Below are positions 7,161-15,375 of a stretch of DNA of 35,198 nt, in pieces. The notes below the pieces were generated by a model. That model did not search any database. It was not told the origin of the DNA and saw nothing but the letters and a program-made list of their open reading frames with translations. How positions within the stretch are numbered: position 1 is the stretch's first letter; the number at the start of each line of letters is the position of its first letter. Made by a program: the position numbers and the translations under genes. This stretch comes from QHXQ01 sp036389375 (lineage in GTDB: Bacteria > Acidobacteriota > Blastocatellia > Pyrinomonadales > Pyrinomonadaceae): contig DASVQA010000190.1 in the NCBI GenBank assembly GCA_036389375.1, positions 1 to 35,198 on the forward strand. Reading direction: 5' to 3'.

Positions 7161-8510
7161 TTGCGTTACATCCCGAACTCGCCGGCCGAGCGCACCGAGA
7201 TGCTGCGCACCGTCGGTCTCGAAGCGCCCGAAGACCTCTTCTCGTCCATTCCGGCCGACCTGCTTCTGCGCGCGCCGCTTAACACGCCGCGCGCGCTTGC
7301 CGAGCCGGAACTGCTCGCCTACTTTGAGACGCTCGCCGCGCGCAACACGGCCGCGCGCCGGCCCAGTTTCTTAGGCGCAGGCGCATACGCGCACTATGCG
7401 CCGACCATCATTGACGCGCTCATCCAACGCGCCGAGTTCTTCACCGCTTACACGCCCTATCAACCGGAAGTTTCGCAGGGCACGCTGCAAGCGATCTTCG
7501 AGTTCCAGACGCTCATCTGCCAACTGACCGGCATGGAGGTCGCCAACGCCTCGATGTACGACGGCTCGACCTCTGTGGCGGAAGCCGTGTTGATGGCCGA
7601 GCGCGTGACGCGCCGCAACAAGGTGCTCGTCTCGCCCGCGCTCCATCCCGAATACCTGCACGTGACGCAAACCTACGTCACGCACGCCGGCATTGAGTTG
7701 CAACAAGCGGCGCTCGACGACGCGACGGGCCGGACGAACCTCGACGGCGGCGCACAGCTTGACGAACAGACGGCGGCGGTCGTCGTTCAAGCGCCCAACT
7801 TCTTCGGCTGCGTCGAAGACCTGCAAGCTCTGGCCGAGCGCGCACACAAGGTCGGCGCGCTGCTCGTCGTCGCCGTTACAGAGAGCATGTCGCTCGGTCT
7901 GCTGCGCGCGCCCGGCGCGGCGGGCGCAGACATCGTGGTGGCCGAGGGTCAGTCGTTCGGCGTGCCCTTGAGCTTTGGCGGCCCTTACGTCGGGCTGTTC
8001 GCTACGCGCGAACGTTACGCGCGCCAACTGCCGGGCCGGCTTGTCGGCGTCGCCCACGATAAGGAGGGCCGGCGCGGCTTCGTGCTGACGCTCGCCACGC
8101 GCGAGCAGCACATCCGTCGTGAAAAAGCTACCTCGAACATCTGCACCAACGAGGGCTTGATCGCGCTCGCCGCGACGATCTACATGGAGACGCTCGGCCG
8201 CAAAGGTTTGCAGGAGGTCGCGGTGCAATGCGCGCAAAAGGCGGCCTATGCCGCCCGCCAGATCGGTGCGCTCCCCGGCTTCTCGCTGCCCTACTCCGCG
8301 CCGCGCTTCAACGAGTTCGTCGTGCGCGCGCCCAGCCCGGCAGACGAACTGCTGCGCCGGCTCGCCGCCGAGCGGAACATCACAGGCGGGCTGGCGCTGG
8401 CGCGCTACTTCCCCGGTCGCCCCAACGATCTGCTCGTCTGCGTCACGGAGTTAAACACGCGCGCCGAGATTGATGCGCTGGTCGCGGGGCTGAAGGAACT
8501 GGGTCGTTGA
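7161..8510 (+). CDS. gcvPA: Glycine dehydrogenase (decarboxylating) subunit 1
   Basis: 449 residues, matching the N-terminal half of a two-subunit P-protein. The start is a TTG six bases after the gcvH stop, with GGAG of the gcvH end as ribosome site; the N-terminus RYIPNSPAERTEML is the conserved beginning. Landmarks: FLGAGAYAHYAPTIIDAL, FFTAYTPYQPEVSQGTLQAI, EFQTLICQLTGMEVANASMYDG and GGPYVGLFATRERYARQLPG. With subunit 2 it forms the PLP-dependent glycine decarboxylase that loads GcvH. The active-site lysine is not in this subunit but in GcvPB. The short spacing implies translational coupling with gcvH. Confidence 0.97.
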   Translation: MRYIPNSPAERTEMLRTVGLEAPEDLFSSIPADLLLRAPLNTPRALAEPELLAYFETLAARNTAARRPSFLGAGAYAHYAPTIIDALIQRAEFFTAYTPYQPEVSQGTLQAIFEFQTLICQLTGMEVANASMYDGSTSVAEAVLMAERVTRRNKVLVSPALHPEYLHVTQTYVTHAGIELQQAALDDATGRTNLDGGAQLDEQTAAVVVQAPNFFGCVEDLQALAERAHKVGALLVVAVTESMSLGLLRAPGAAGADIVVAEGQSFGVPLSFGGPYVGLFATRERYARQLPGRLVGVAHDKEGRRGFVLTLATREQHIRREKATSNICTNEGLIALAATIYMETLGRKGLQEVAVQCAQKAAYAARQIGALPGFSLPYSAPRFNEFVVRAPSPADELLRRLAAERNITGGLALARYFPGRPNDLLVCVTELNTRAEIDALVAGLKELGR

Positions 8511-8546
8511 TTCATGCAATGATTGACTCAATGGCCGGATGAAACA

Positions 8547-10076
8547 ATGAGTGAATCAATCAAGGCTTCGACGCACATCACGCAGAACGAGGCGCTCATC
8601 TTCGAGCGTTCGCAGACGGGCCGGCGCGGCTATCTGCTGCCGCCGCTCGACGTGGACGAGACGCCGCTCGACGAGTTGCTGCCCGCGCACCTGCGGCGCG
8701 CCGACGACCTCGCGGGCGTGCCCGAAGTCTCTGAAGTTGACGTGGTGCGCCACTTCACGCGCATCTCGACGTGGAACTATCACATAGACCTCGGCATGTA
8801 CCCGCTCGGCTCGTGTACGATGAAGTACAACTCGCGGCTGAATGAACGGGTCGCGCGGCTGCCGGGCTTTGCCAACCTGCACCCGCTCGCGCCTGAAGAG
8901 GACGCGCAGGGGGCGCTCGCCGTGCTCTACGAGTTGCAGCAACACCTGTCCGAGATCACAGGCCTTGCCGGCGTCTCGCTGCAACCGGCGGCCGGCGCAC
9001 ACGGCGAGATGACCGGCGTGATGATCATTCGCGCCTTTCTCGACGCGCGCGACGGCGTGCTTGCAGGCGACCGCCCGCGCCGCAACGTCATGCTCATCCC
9101 CGATTCGGCGCACGGCACGAACCCCGCATCGGCGCACCTCTCCGGCTTCACCGTCAAAACCATTCGCTCGACCCCCGAAGGGCAGACCGATCTCAAGCAC
9201 CTGCGCGAACTCTGTGCGGGCGGCGACGTGGCGGGGCTGATGCTGACGAACCCGAACACGGTCGGGCTGTTTGAACAGAGCATCCGCGAGATTTGCCAGA
9301 TCGTGCATGATGCGGGCGGGCTGGTTTACATGGACGGCGCGAACATGAACGCGCTCGTCGGCTGGGCGCGCCCCGGCGACATGGGCGTGGACGTGATCCA
9401 CCTGAACCTGCACAAAACTTTTTCCACCCCGCACGGCGGCGGCGGGCCCGGCTCAGGCCCCTGCTGTTGCACGAAAGAGCTTGCGCCGTTTTTGCCCGTC
9501 CCGCGCGTCGTCAAAGATGGCGACAACCTAAGACTCGATTTCGACTACCCGCAGTCGGTCGGGCGCGTCAAAGCCTTTCACGGCAATTTCGGCATGCACC
9601 TGCGCGCGCTCGCCTACATACTCACGCACGGCCCCGATGGGCTGCGCGAAGCGACCGAGGCGGCCGTCCTGAACGCGCGCTACATCGCGCATGGACTTGC
9701 GACCGACTACGACAAGCCGTTCGCCGCGCCGCCCATGCACGAGGTTGTCTTCACCGACAAGCGACAGGCGCGCAAAGGCGTCCATACGCTCGACATTGCT
9801 AAGCGCCTGATCGATTACGGCTTTCACCCGATGACGATCTACTTCCCGCTCATCGTGCCGGGCGCGATGTTGATCGAGCCAACCGAGTCGGTCGGCCGGC
9901 AGGAACTCCAACAGTTCATCGACGCGATGCGCGCCATCGCGCGCGAAGCGCAGGAGACGCCCGACCTAGTCCTCGGCGCGCCCCATACGACCCGCATCGG
10001 CCGCTTAGACGAAGCCGCCGCCGCACGCAAACCCGTCCTGCGCTGGAAACCCGAAGAGAAAGCGAGCGCGGCCTAA
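8547..10076 (+). CDS. gcvPB: Glycine dehydrogenase (decarboxylating) subunit 2
   Basis: 509 residues from the ATG at 8547; an in-frame TTG at 8523 would add eight residues but has no better ribosome site. The PLP lysine is expected at Lys290 in HLNLHKTFSTPHGGGGPGSG. Other landmarks are YPLGSCTMKYNSRLNE, PAAGAHGEMTGVMI, IPDSAHGTNPASA and FHPMTIYFPLIVPGAMLIEP. It catalyses decarboxylation of glycine together with GcvPA. The C-terminal tail (RWKPEEKASAA) is a little longer than in many homologues. The 36-bp gap after gcvPA holds an 8-bp inverted repeat around the start codon, and a strong intrinsic terminator follows the gene. Confidence 0.97.
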   Translation: MSESIKASTHITQNEALIFERSQTGRRGYLLPPLDVDETPLDELLPAHLRRADDLAGVPEVSEVDVVRHFTRISTWNYHIDLGMYPLGSCTMKYNSRLNERVARLPGFANLHPLAPEEDAQGALAVLYELQQHLSEITGLAGVSLQPAAGAHGEMTGVMIIRAFLDARDGVLAGDRPRRNVMLIPDSAHGTNPASAHLSGFTVKTIRSTPEGQTDLKHLRELCAGGDVAGLMLTNPNTVGLFEQSIREICQIVHDAGGLVYMDGANMNALVGWARPGDMGVDVIHLNLHKTFSTPHGGGGPGSGPCCCTKELAPFLPVPRVVKDGDNLRLDFDYPQSVGRVKAFHGNFGMHLRALAYILTHGPDGLREATEAAVLNARYIAHGLATDYDKPFAAPPMHEVVFTDKRQARKGVHTLDIAKRLIDYGFHPMTIYFPLIVPGAMLIEPTESVGRQELQQFIDAMRAIAREAQETPDLVLGAPHTTRIGRLDEAAAARKPVLRWKPEEKASAA

Positions 10077-10110
10077 GCGTACGCGCCGCGGCCTGTGCTA
10101 AAACTCAGAC

Positions 10111-10155
10111 GCGCCGTGCTGGTCATGACAGACCAGCACGGCGCGTTCTTTCTCT
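10111..10155 (+). terminator. Intrinsic terminator of the gcv operon
   Basis: A perfect 14-bp stem, GCGCCGTGCTGGTC (10111-10124) with GACCAGCACGGCGC (10131-10144), has a 6-nt loop and is followed by the T-rich GTTCTTTCTCT. It lies 34 bp behind gcvPB and before the next gene, so it marks the operon end. Confidence 0.9.
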
Positions 10156-10187
10156 ACCCTCGCGTGCCACTTGTGGGCCGCGCTAAA

Positions 10188-10913
10188 ATGAACGACAGGA
10201 TGATTGAGGCTGCGATCAGAGAAGTAATTGACGAGATGATCGGGTCGGGCCATTATCGCGCGCTCATCTGGGCGGGCGGCTACGCGGGCCATGTCACGCA
10301 TCAACATTCGGATGTTGACCTGTACGCCGTCTCAGTCAAACCCTTTGAGCATCATTGGCTGATGGAGCGCGTTAACGGGCGCAGAGTTGAACTAACCGTC
10401 TACCCTTTAGCCCGCTGGCAGGAGATACTGTGCAAGCCTTATCAGCAGCCCAAGCATCATTACACGTTTGCGCACGGGCGCGTGCTCTACGACCCGGAAG
10501 AACTGTGCGCGAGCTTGACCGCAACTGCCGCAACAACTCTCGTCAACTGGCATAGCTCAGCCGAGCAGCTTGAGGCGTTGCGCGTTGGCTTGGCCATCCA
10601 GCACGATAAGACGCTCGGTTTCATGGAACGTAAGATGCCGCTTCATCTACGCTATCATGCGATTGGTGTCGTCCATCTCGCGTGTGAACTCCTAGTCACC
10701 CGTTGGGATGGTTATGCGGTTGATGGCGGGAAGAATCTGACCCGCGTGCTGGCGCACCCGGACTGTCCCGCCGATATTAAGACGCTGCTGCAAAAGCTCC
10801 TTGCCAGCCCGCAGACAAGCGAGATGGCGGACGCGGCCCTTGACTTGTGTCGCAGGTGTCTGGCATTAACCGGCGGCGCGGTCGAGTCCTATCACGGCGG
10901 GATTCCGAGATAA
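10188..10913 (+). CDS. Nucleotidyltransferase-fold protein (aminoglycoside-nucleotidyltransferase-like), substrate unknown
   Basis: 241 residues from the ATG at 10188. The frame is open further upstream, but that part crosses the gcv terminator, so I take the first ATG after it. The N-terminal part holds a minimal nucleotidyltransferase signature, a WAGGYAG turn followed by HQHSDVDLYAV, with Asp42 and Asp44 as likely metal ligands; the usual GS is GG here. A mostly helical C-terminal half (about 115-241) resembles the four-helix domains of kanamycin/lincosamide-type nucleotidyltransferases or HI0074-like partners. An antibiotic substrate cannot be claimed. There is no strong ribosome site. 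Base composition is somewhat less GC-rich than the gcv genes. Confidence 0.72.
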   Translation: MNDRMIEAAIREVIDEMIGSGHYRALIWAGGYAGHVTHQHSDVDLYAVSVKPFEHHWLMERVNGRRVELTVYPLARWQEILCKPYQQPKHHYTFAHGRVLYDPEELCASLTATAATTLVNWHSSAEQLEALRVGLAIQHDKTLGFMERKMPLHLRYHAIGVVHLACELLVTRWDGYAVDGGKNLTRVLAHPDCPADIKTLLQKLLASPQTSEMADAALDLCRRCLALTGGAVESYHGGIPR

Positions 10914-10999
10914 CGGACGGCAGCACAGACCGCGCACGCGGTCGGCGTAGTGTGCAGCGTGTTGCGTCACAGGATCAGGACTTATCAGCAGGCACTGAG

Positions 11000-11629
11000 A
11001 TGGAAAACCCGAAGCGCATTGTGGCCGACGCGTACGATAGGATCGCGGAGCGTTATCTCGAATGGCGGGCGCAGCAACCGCGCGCGGGCGAACTCACGCG
11101 CTGGCTCGGTCTGCTCAGCGCGCACGTCCCGTCCGGGGCGCGTCTGCTGGACATCGGTTGTGGCGCTGGGCTGCCGCTTACCTACGCGCTCGCGCAGCGC
11201 TTCGATGTCACGGGCGTAGATATCTCCGAGCGCCAACTTGAACTGGCTCGAAAAAACGTGCCGACCGCGCGATTCTTGCACGGCGATGTGACCGCGCTCG
11301 ACTTTGCGCCGGCCAGTTTCGACGCGGTCGTAGCCTCGTATTCGCTGATTCACGTCCCGCGTAGTGAACATGAACCATTGTTTCGTGCGGTGGCGCGTTG
11401 GCTCAGCCCCGGTGGCGTCTTGCTGGCGAACTTCGGGATTGGGAATCGAGAGATTGACTACGACGCAAACTGGCTCGGCGCACCGCAATTTTGGAGCAGC
11501 TTCGATGCGGACGGCGAGCGTGCGGCGCTCACGGCCGCCGGGTTTACCATCGTATGCGATCAGATCGAGACGATGATGGAAGACAACCGCCCGCACCGCT
11601 TTCTACTCGTGCTCGCGCAGAAGCTTTGA
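11000..11629 (+). CDS. Class I SAM-dependent methyltransferase (Methyltransf_11/25 type)
   Basis: 209 residues starting MENPKRIVADAYDRIAERYLEW, the usual beginning of this family; the longer open frame upstream is Arg-rich and overlaps the preceding gene, so it is rejected. Motif I is LLDIGCGAGLPLTYAL (about 49-64), with the acidic end of strand 2 in VTGVDISERQLELAR, motif III GDVTALDFAPASFDAVVAS, and the post-motif RWLSPGGVLLANFG. The substrate is unknown and relatives methylate small molecules. The C-terminal FTIVCDQIETMMED...RFLLVLAQK is the typical closing sheet. It follows the nucleotidyltransferase gene by 86 bp and converges with a hydrolase gene. Confidence 0.88.
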   Translation: MENPKRIVADAYDRIAERYLEWRAQQPRAGELTRWLGLLSAHVPSGARLLDIGCGAGLPLTYALAQRFDVTGVDISERQLELARKNVPTARFLHGDVTALDFAPASFDAVVASYSLIHVPRSEHEPLFRAVARWLSPGGVLLANFGIGNREIDYDANWLGAPQFWSSFDADGERAALTAAGFTIVCDQIETMMEDNRPHRFLLVLAQKL

Positions 11630-11647
11630 AGCGTGGGCGGCGCAGAC

Positions 11648-12514
11648 TCATTGCCACCGGCTGGCGACCACCTCGAAGTTGTAAGTCTCGCCGTGACTCA
11701 GGTATTTCACCCGGTCTTGGAAGCCGGCTTCGGCCACCGCCTTCTTAAAATCCTCAAGCGGCGATTTAAAGACCTCGTAGTCGTTATAGTGAATTGGGAT
11801 CACCTCGCGCGGATTTATAATCCTGATGGCCTCGACGCCCTGCTCGGCATCCATCGTCAACAGAATCCCCATGATCTGCGTGCCGCCGAGATGGAACAGA
11901 GCCAGATCGATGGCCGGATAACGACGCGGGATTTCGTGCAGGTCGTCGTGCAGGAGCGTATCGCCGGTAATGTAGAGGCGCAGGGCCATGCATTCAGGCG
12001 TGGACTGGAACTCAAGCATGCTGCCCATCACGGGCGGGAGGAATTTATCGACGATAGCAGGCCCGTGCTTGCCGGGCATCGAAGTGATACGGACGCTCGC
12101 GCCGCCTTTCTCGACCGTGACCGCGTCCCACGTTTCAAGCGCAATGGTCGCGGTAAAGCCTTTGTCTTTGAGTTCCGTCGCAGCGTGTTCGGTCGTTATG
12201 ATCGGCAGGTTCTTCTGTAGCTTCGCCTCCGCGATGCGGTCGAAGTGGTCACCGTGATAATGCGAGAGCACGCAGAAGTCGAGCGGCGGTAGTTCTTCGA
12301 TCTCAAGCGCCGGGTTGGTCAGACGCTCGGCCGTCAACCCGTAGCCTAAGTGTACGTGGTCGCCCGCGTGTAGAAAGTTGGGGTCGGTGAGAATGGTGAA
12401 GCCGGCATAACGCAGTATGACGGTCGCCGTCCCGACGAAGAAGATTGAGCCGCCGGCAAAGTCAGGTGTTGCGCCTTCAGGTGCGGCGAGGCGAAGCCCG
12501 GTGTTAGTTGACAT
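11648..12514 (-). CDS. Metal-dependent hydrolase of the metallo-beta-lactamase superfamily (UlaG/UPF0173-like)
   Basis: 288 residues from the ATG at 12514, preceded by a G-run (GGGGGGG) at correct distance; the 29 residues of extra open frame upstream are not conserved-looking. The zinc-binding HxHxDH motif is SHYHGDHFD (His85, His87, Asp89, His90). Other metal-ligand regions are SMPGKHGP, YITGDTLLHDD and EVIPIHYNDYEVF. The N-terminal IFFVGTATVILRYAGFTILTDPNF is typical of the UlaG/UPF0173 branch. It is probably a cytoplasmic hydrolase of small esters, lactones or phosphodiesters, but the substrate is not predictable. It is transcribed away from the DinB-like gene and has its own promoter region. 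Confidence 0.86.
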   Translation of the reverse strand: MSTNTGLRLAAPEGATPDFAGGSIFFVGTATVILRYAGFTILTDPNFLHAGDHVHLGYGLTAERLTNPALEIEELPPLDFCVLSHYHGDHFDRIAEAKLQKNLPIITTEHAATELKDKGFTATIALETWDAVTVEKGGASVRITSMPGKHGPAIVDKFLPPVMGSMLEFQSTPECMALRLYITGDTLLHDDLHEIPRRYPAIDLALFHLGGTQIMGILLTMDAEQGVEAIRIINPREVIPIHYNDYEVFKSPLEDFKKAVAEAGFQDRVKYLSHGETYNFEVVASRWQ

Positions 12515-12739
12515 ATTTACCCCCCCGTAGTTCGTAAGTGGCTGCGCTGTCGTGGTGTCTGGGTGTTTACCACAGGCGCGTTTGATATACAAGACCGACA
12601 CCTTGACGCAGGCGCGGGTCTGCGGCGCGACTGCGCCTCAAGCGCGTGCGCCTGCGCTTCGGTCTTCTCCCCGGTCATCGTCTTGTACCCGTCTGACGAA
12701 TGGCCTATGCTCGCGGCGTGATAGTGGAAGGAGTCTTAA

Positions 12740-13240
12740 ATGCACCTTTTTGAACCGATCATCGCGGAGCTTCAGCACGAGGCAGCGACGACTAAGAGAT
12801 TGCTGGAACGTGTCCCGCAAGGATCACTCACGTGGCAGCCACACGAAAAATCCATGACGCTCGGACGATTGGCGGCGCACATCGCCAGTCTGCCCGCGCT
12901 CATCGTCAAGGCTTTGCAGCAGGACGAATTTGACACCAACGACTTCAAAGCCGAGTCGGCGGCAGCGGATAACGTGGCGGGCATCGTGAACGCGTTTGAC
13001 GAAAACATCGCCCGCGCGCTTGAGTTATTGCCGGCGCAGACTGACGAACACCTGCTCACCTCATGGCGTTATCGTAACGGCACGCAGGTACTCCTTGAGA
13101 TGCCGCGCCTCGCGGTGATTCGCTTCATCGTGCTCAATCATCTCTTTCATCATCGCGGCCAGCTATCCGTTTACCTGCGCCTGTTGGATGTAGCGCTGCC
13201 GTCAATTTATGGCCCGACGGCTGACGAGCCATTGTTTTAA
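12740..13240 (+). CDS. DinB/YfiT-like four-helix metalloprotein
   Basis: 166 residues with a strong ribosome site GAAGGAG (12727-12733). The pattern fits the DinB superfamily: an N-terminal helix, WQPHEKSMTLGRLAAHI with His47, and NHLFHHRGQLSVYLRLL with His134 and His138, the usual triad of metal ligands. Members act as thiol-dependent transferases (bacillithiol or mycothiol type) or have no known activity. The ending LDVALPSIYGPTADE is the family's usual C-terminal motif. It is separated by 60 bp from a methyltransferase on the same strand, possibly co-transcribed. Confidence 0.88.
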   Translation: MHLFEPIIAELQHEAATTKRLLERVPQGSLTWQPHEKSMTLGRLAAHIASLPALIVKALQQDEFDTNDFKAESAAADNVAGIVNAFDENIARALELLPAQTDEHLLTSWRYRNGTQVLLEMPRLAVIRFIVLNHLFHHRGQLSVYLRLLDVALPSIYGPTADEPLF

Positions 13241-13300
13241 GCAGGACGAATGGCAGACTAACACCACCGTCAACGTTCGTCTGTGCAGCGCAGCAAATAG

Positions 13301-14014
13301 ATGGAGTCATACACCAAGTTCGCTAGATTCTACGACGCGGTGATGGGCGATCAGGCCGGCACGGCCCGGTACATCCGCAAACTGATCGTGCAGCACAAAC
13401 CGGAGGCGCAGACGCTCCTTGAGTTAGCCTGCGGCACGGGCGCGGTGCTCGTGCATCTGGCGCGCGATTATGAAGTTGCCGGCCTCGACCGCTCCTCCAG
13501 CATGCTCGCGGTCGCACGCAAGCGGCTACCGCAGGTGCGGCTCGTCCACACGGATATGCGCGCGTTCAATCTCGGCCAGCAGTTCGACGTTGTGCTCTGC
13601 GTCGCAGACTCCATCAATCACGTGCTCAGTTTTGCGGGTTGGCGGCAAGTATTCCGCCGGGTGGCGGCGCACCTTGCGCGCGGCGGCCTGTTTATTTTCG
13701 ACATCAACACGGAGCGCAAACTGAAGCGGCATATAAGCGAGCCGCCTTGGGTCAAACCGCTCGACCGTAATCTGTTGATCATGGACGTGACGGACGCAGG
13801 GCGCGGCGTCTCTAACTGGAACATAAAGGTCTTCGCGCACCAGCGCGGCGACAACTACAAGCTTTTTGCCGAGGACATCAAGGAAATATCTTTCCCCGCC
13901 GACCAGATCAAGCAAGCCTTGCTAGAGCGATTTAGCGTCGTCAAAATTATTGACCGCGCAAGACGGCGACCGTCGAACCGGTCTGAGCAGTTATTCTTTA
14001 TCTGTCAGAGGTAG
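13301..14014 (+). CDS. Class I SAM-dependent methyltransferase
   Basis: 237 residues beginning MESYTKFARFYDAVMGDQ. Motif I is LLELACGTGAVLVHLA (about 39-54), followed by VAGLDRSSSMLAVARKRLP and VHTDMRAFNLGQQFDVVLCVADSINHV. The insertion FDINTERKL after strand 4 is common in the type 25 methyltransferases. The substrate is unknown. There is no clear ribosome site, and the gene may depend on the DinB-like gene 60 bp upstream. It is not closely similar to the methyltransferase at 11000-11629 outside the common fold. Confidence 0.87.
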   Translation: MESYTKFARFYDAVMGDQAGTARYIRKLIVQHKPEAQTLLELACGTGAVLVHLARDYEVAGLDRSSSMLAVARKRLPQVRLVHTDMRAFNLGQQFDVVLCVADSINHVLSFAGWRQVFRRVAAHLARGGLFIFDINTERKLKRHISEPPWVKPLDRNLLIMDVTDAGRGVSNWNIKVFAHQRGDNYKLFAEDIKEISFPADQIKQALLERFSVVKIIDRARRRPSNRSEQLFFICQR

Positions 14015-14060
14015 GCTTAAAAGTTTGCGCGCTGACGGCGGCGTTCATCGCGCGCCGACT

Positions 14061-14357
14061 CTAATCCAAGTCCAGCGGGTTTTTGTATGGCGCACCTGTG
14101 TCTTTATCGGCGCGCTTCATCGCCTCGCGGAACTTCTCTTCGAGCAGGCGCTCGCGGTCTTTGAGCGAGCCTAATTCCTGCGCGAAGATCTGTTCGCGCA
14201 ACTGTTTCTGCTTCTCAAGCCCCTTCGCCATCTCCTCGAACGACGCGACGGGCTTTGCCTTCTCTTCGTGGGAGATGAGCGCGCCCGTCTCCGCGTCAAC
14301 GATGAGCATGGCTTCGCAGCAGGGGCAGATCAGGGTAAAGCGTCCATTGTCGGTCAC
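14061..14357 (-). CDS. Small CPCC-motif protein with coiled-coil helix, function unknown
   Basis: 98 residues with a GTG start; GGAG lies about 11 bases upstream. The N-terminal strand-turn-strand FTLICPCCEAMLIVDAETG has a CPxC knuckle, half of a zinc ribbon, so a zinc site would need two chains. From residue 35 the chain is highly charged and helical with heptad spacing (EEMAKGLEKQKQLREQIFAQ). The C-terminus is APYKNPLDLD. The protein is small, soluble and probably dimeric, perhaps zinc- or nucleic-acid-binding. I do not know a characterised homologue. It is convergent with the methyltransferase, with a 46-bp gap. Confidence 0.72.
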   Translation of the reverse strand: MTDNGRFTLICPCCEAMLIVDAETGALISHEEKAKPVASFEEMAKGLEKQKQLREQIFAQELGSLKDRERLLEEKFREAMKRADKDTGAPYKNPLDLD

Positions 14358-14488
14358 AGGTTGTTAACTCCTTCGAGCTATAAAATGCTCACGCGCGGCA
14401 ACTACGTGCCGTCATTATAACACTGCGAGACGCAGAAGCAGCGCGACCGGCGAACCGGACGCCCTTGCGCCAGCACGGACGGCAAACA

Positions 14489-14523
14489 GAATGGCCGTCA
14501 TGGACAAACCATGACGGCCATTC
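14489..14523 (-). terminator. Hairpin terminator behind the 11-mer-repeat lipoprotein gene
   Basis: A perfect 15-bp stem (arms 14489-14503 and 14509-14523, containing ATGGCCGTCATGG and its complement) with a 5-nt loop. On the minus strand it is followed by TGTTTGCC, a modest T-run. It lies 31 bp behind the stop at 14555. Confidence 0.75.
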
Positions 14524-14554
14524 GCAACGCTGCTCGATAGCATTGTTGAGCCGG

Positions 14555-15178
14555 TTAAGGCGTCACCGCTTTTTTGATTGCGCTGCCGGTCTTCTTCGCG
14601 CCCTCGGCGGTCTTCTCGCCGACCTTCTTTGCGCCGGCCGCCGTCTTTTCACCGACCGTCTTGGCCCCTTCGGCGGTCTTCTCGGCGGCGGTCTTCGTGC
14701 CTTCGGCGGTCTTCTCAATCACTGTCGAGCCGCCCTCTTTCACGGCCTTTGCGGCGTCCACAGTCTTGTCGGCGACAAACCCGGCCGCATCGGCCAGCGC
14801 ATCGCCGGTCGCGTCGAGCGCATCGCCCACCTTATTTTCGGGCAGCGTGCGCTCCTCGCCCGTGCTCGAATAGACGCGCGCCGTGCGCGTGCCGTTCGGC
14901 GCAGTCGTCACGACAACGCGCTGCACGCGGCCGCTCTTGAAGGTGCGCGTCTCCGTGCGCGTGCCGTTGACGTTCGAGATGGCGATCTCGGAATTATCGG
15001 GGCCGGGACGCGGCGCTTCCGTCGTCGTGGTGGTCGCGGTGGTCGCCGTCGTGCTGCTGCTGGTGACAGTGGTGTTGGCGTTGGCATTGGCGGTGTTGCC
15101 GGTATTCTCGGTCGAGCAACCGGCGGCGAAGCCTGCCAGCGCCAGCGCGCACAGACCGAAGATAAAATGTTTACGCAC
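14555..15178 (-). CDS. Lipoprotein with four LEA/synuclein-like 11-residue repeats
   Basis: 207 residues from a GTG start with AAGGGAG six bases upstream. The signal peptide RKHFIFGLCALALAGFAAGC ends in a lipobox, so Cys21 should be lipidated. Residues 22-60 are a Thr/Ser/Asn-rich spacer. Residues 62-115 form a small beta-rich region (NGTRTETRTF, RVQRVVVTTAPNGTRTARVY). Residues 118-154 are Ala/Asp-rich and probably helical. Four 11-mers follow at 155-198: EKTAEGTKTAA, EKTAEGAKTVG, EKTAAGAKKVG and EKTAEGAKKTG. Periodic 11-mers of this type form amphipathic helices that lie on membranes or protect against desiccation in group 3 LEA proteins. The role here is unknown; a stress-related envelope function is a guess. 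Confidence 0.82.
   Translation of the reverse strand: MRKHFIFGLCALALAGFAAGCSTENTGNTANANANTTVTSSSTTATTATTTTTEAPRPGPDNSEIAISNVNGTRTETRTFKSGRVQRVVVTTAPNGTRTARVYSSTGEERTLPENKVGDALDATGDALADAAGFVADKTVDAAKAVKEGGSTVIEKTAEGTKTAAEKTAEGAKTVGEKTAAGAKKVGEKTAEGAKKTGSAIKKAVTP
14585..14716 (-). repeat. Tandem 33-bp coding repeat, four copies
   Basis: The DNA coding for the four 11-residue units is a tandem array of about 33 bp per unit. Each carries the word GCGGTCTTCTC or a close variant on the plus strand (complement of GAGAAGACCGC, coding EKTA). Copies differ at several synonymous and a few non-synonymous positions, so the array is not recent. Confidence 0.8.
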
Positions 15179-15375
15179 GTTAATCTCCCTTCAAACTCTA
15201 CTTGAAATTTGCTGCCTGATTCGCTGCACCTAAAGCGCAACCGACGTGCCATACAGGCGCGCACGGCGCACGGCGTAAGTTGACGCAGTTAGTGGTAGTC
15301 AAGCCGAGTTGGCGAAAACCCAAAGCGCGCGCTGTGTACGACCGGGATGCAAGCGCGTCTCTTAATGATACTTGA

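Noticed and set aside
10095..10187. Upstream extension of the nucleotidyltransferase frame
   Set aside because: It runs through the 14-bp terminator stem of the gcv operon, so these codons are unlikely to be in the mRNA.
10188..14014. Defence or mobile island
   Set aside because: No integrase, transposase, terminal repeats, toxin-antitoxin pair or known defence domain was found; gene directions are mixed.
14585..14716. CRISPR-like or minisatellite array
   Set aside because: The 33-bp periodicity is coding, in frame and without spacers; it reflects 11-residue protein repeats.
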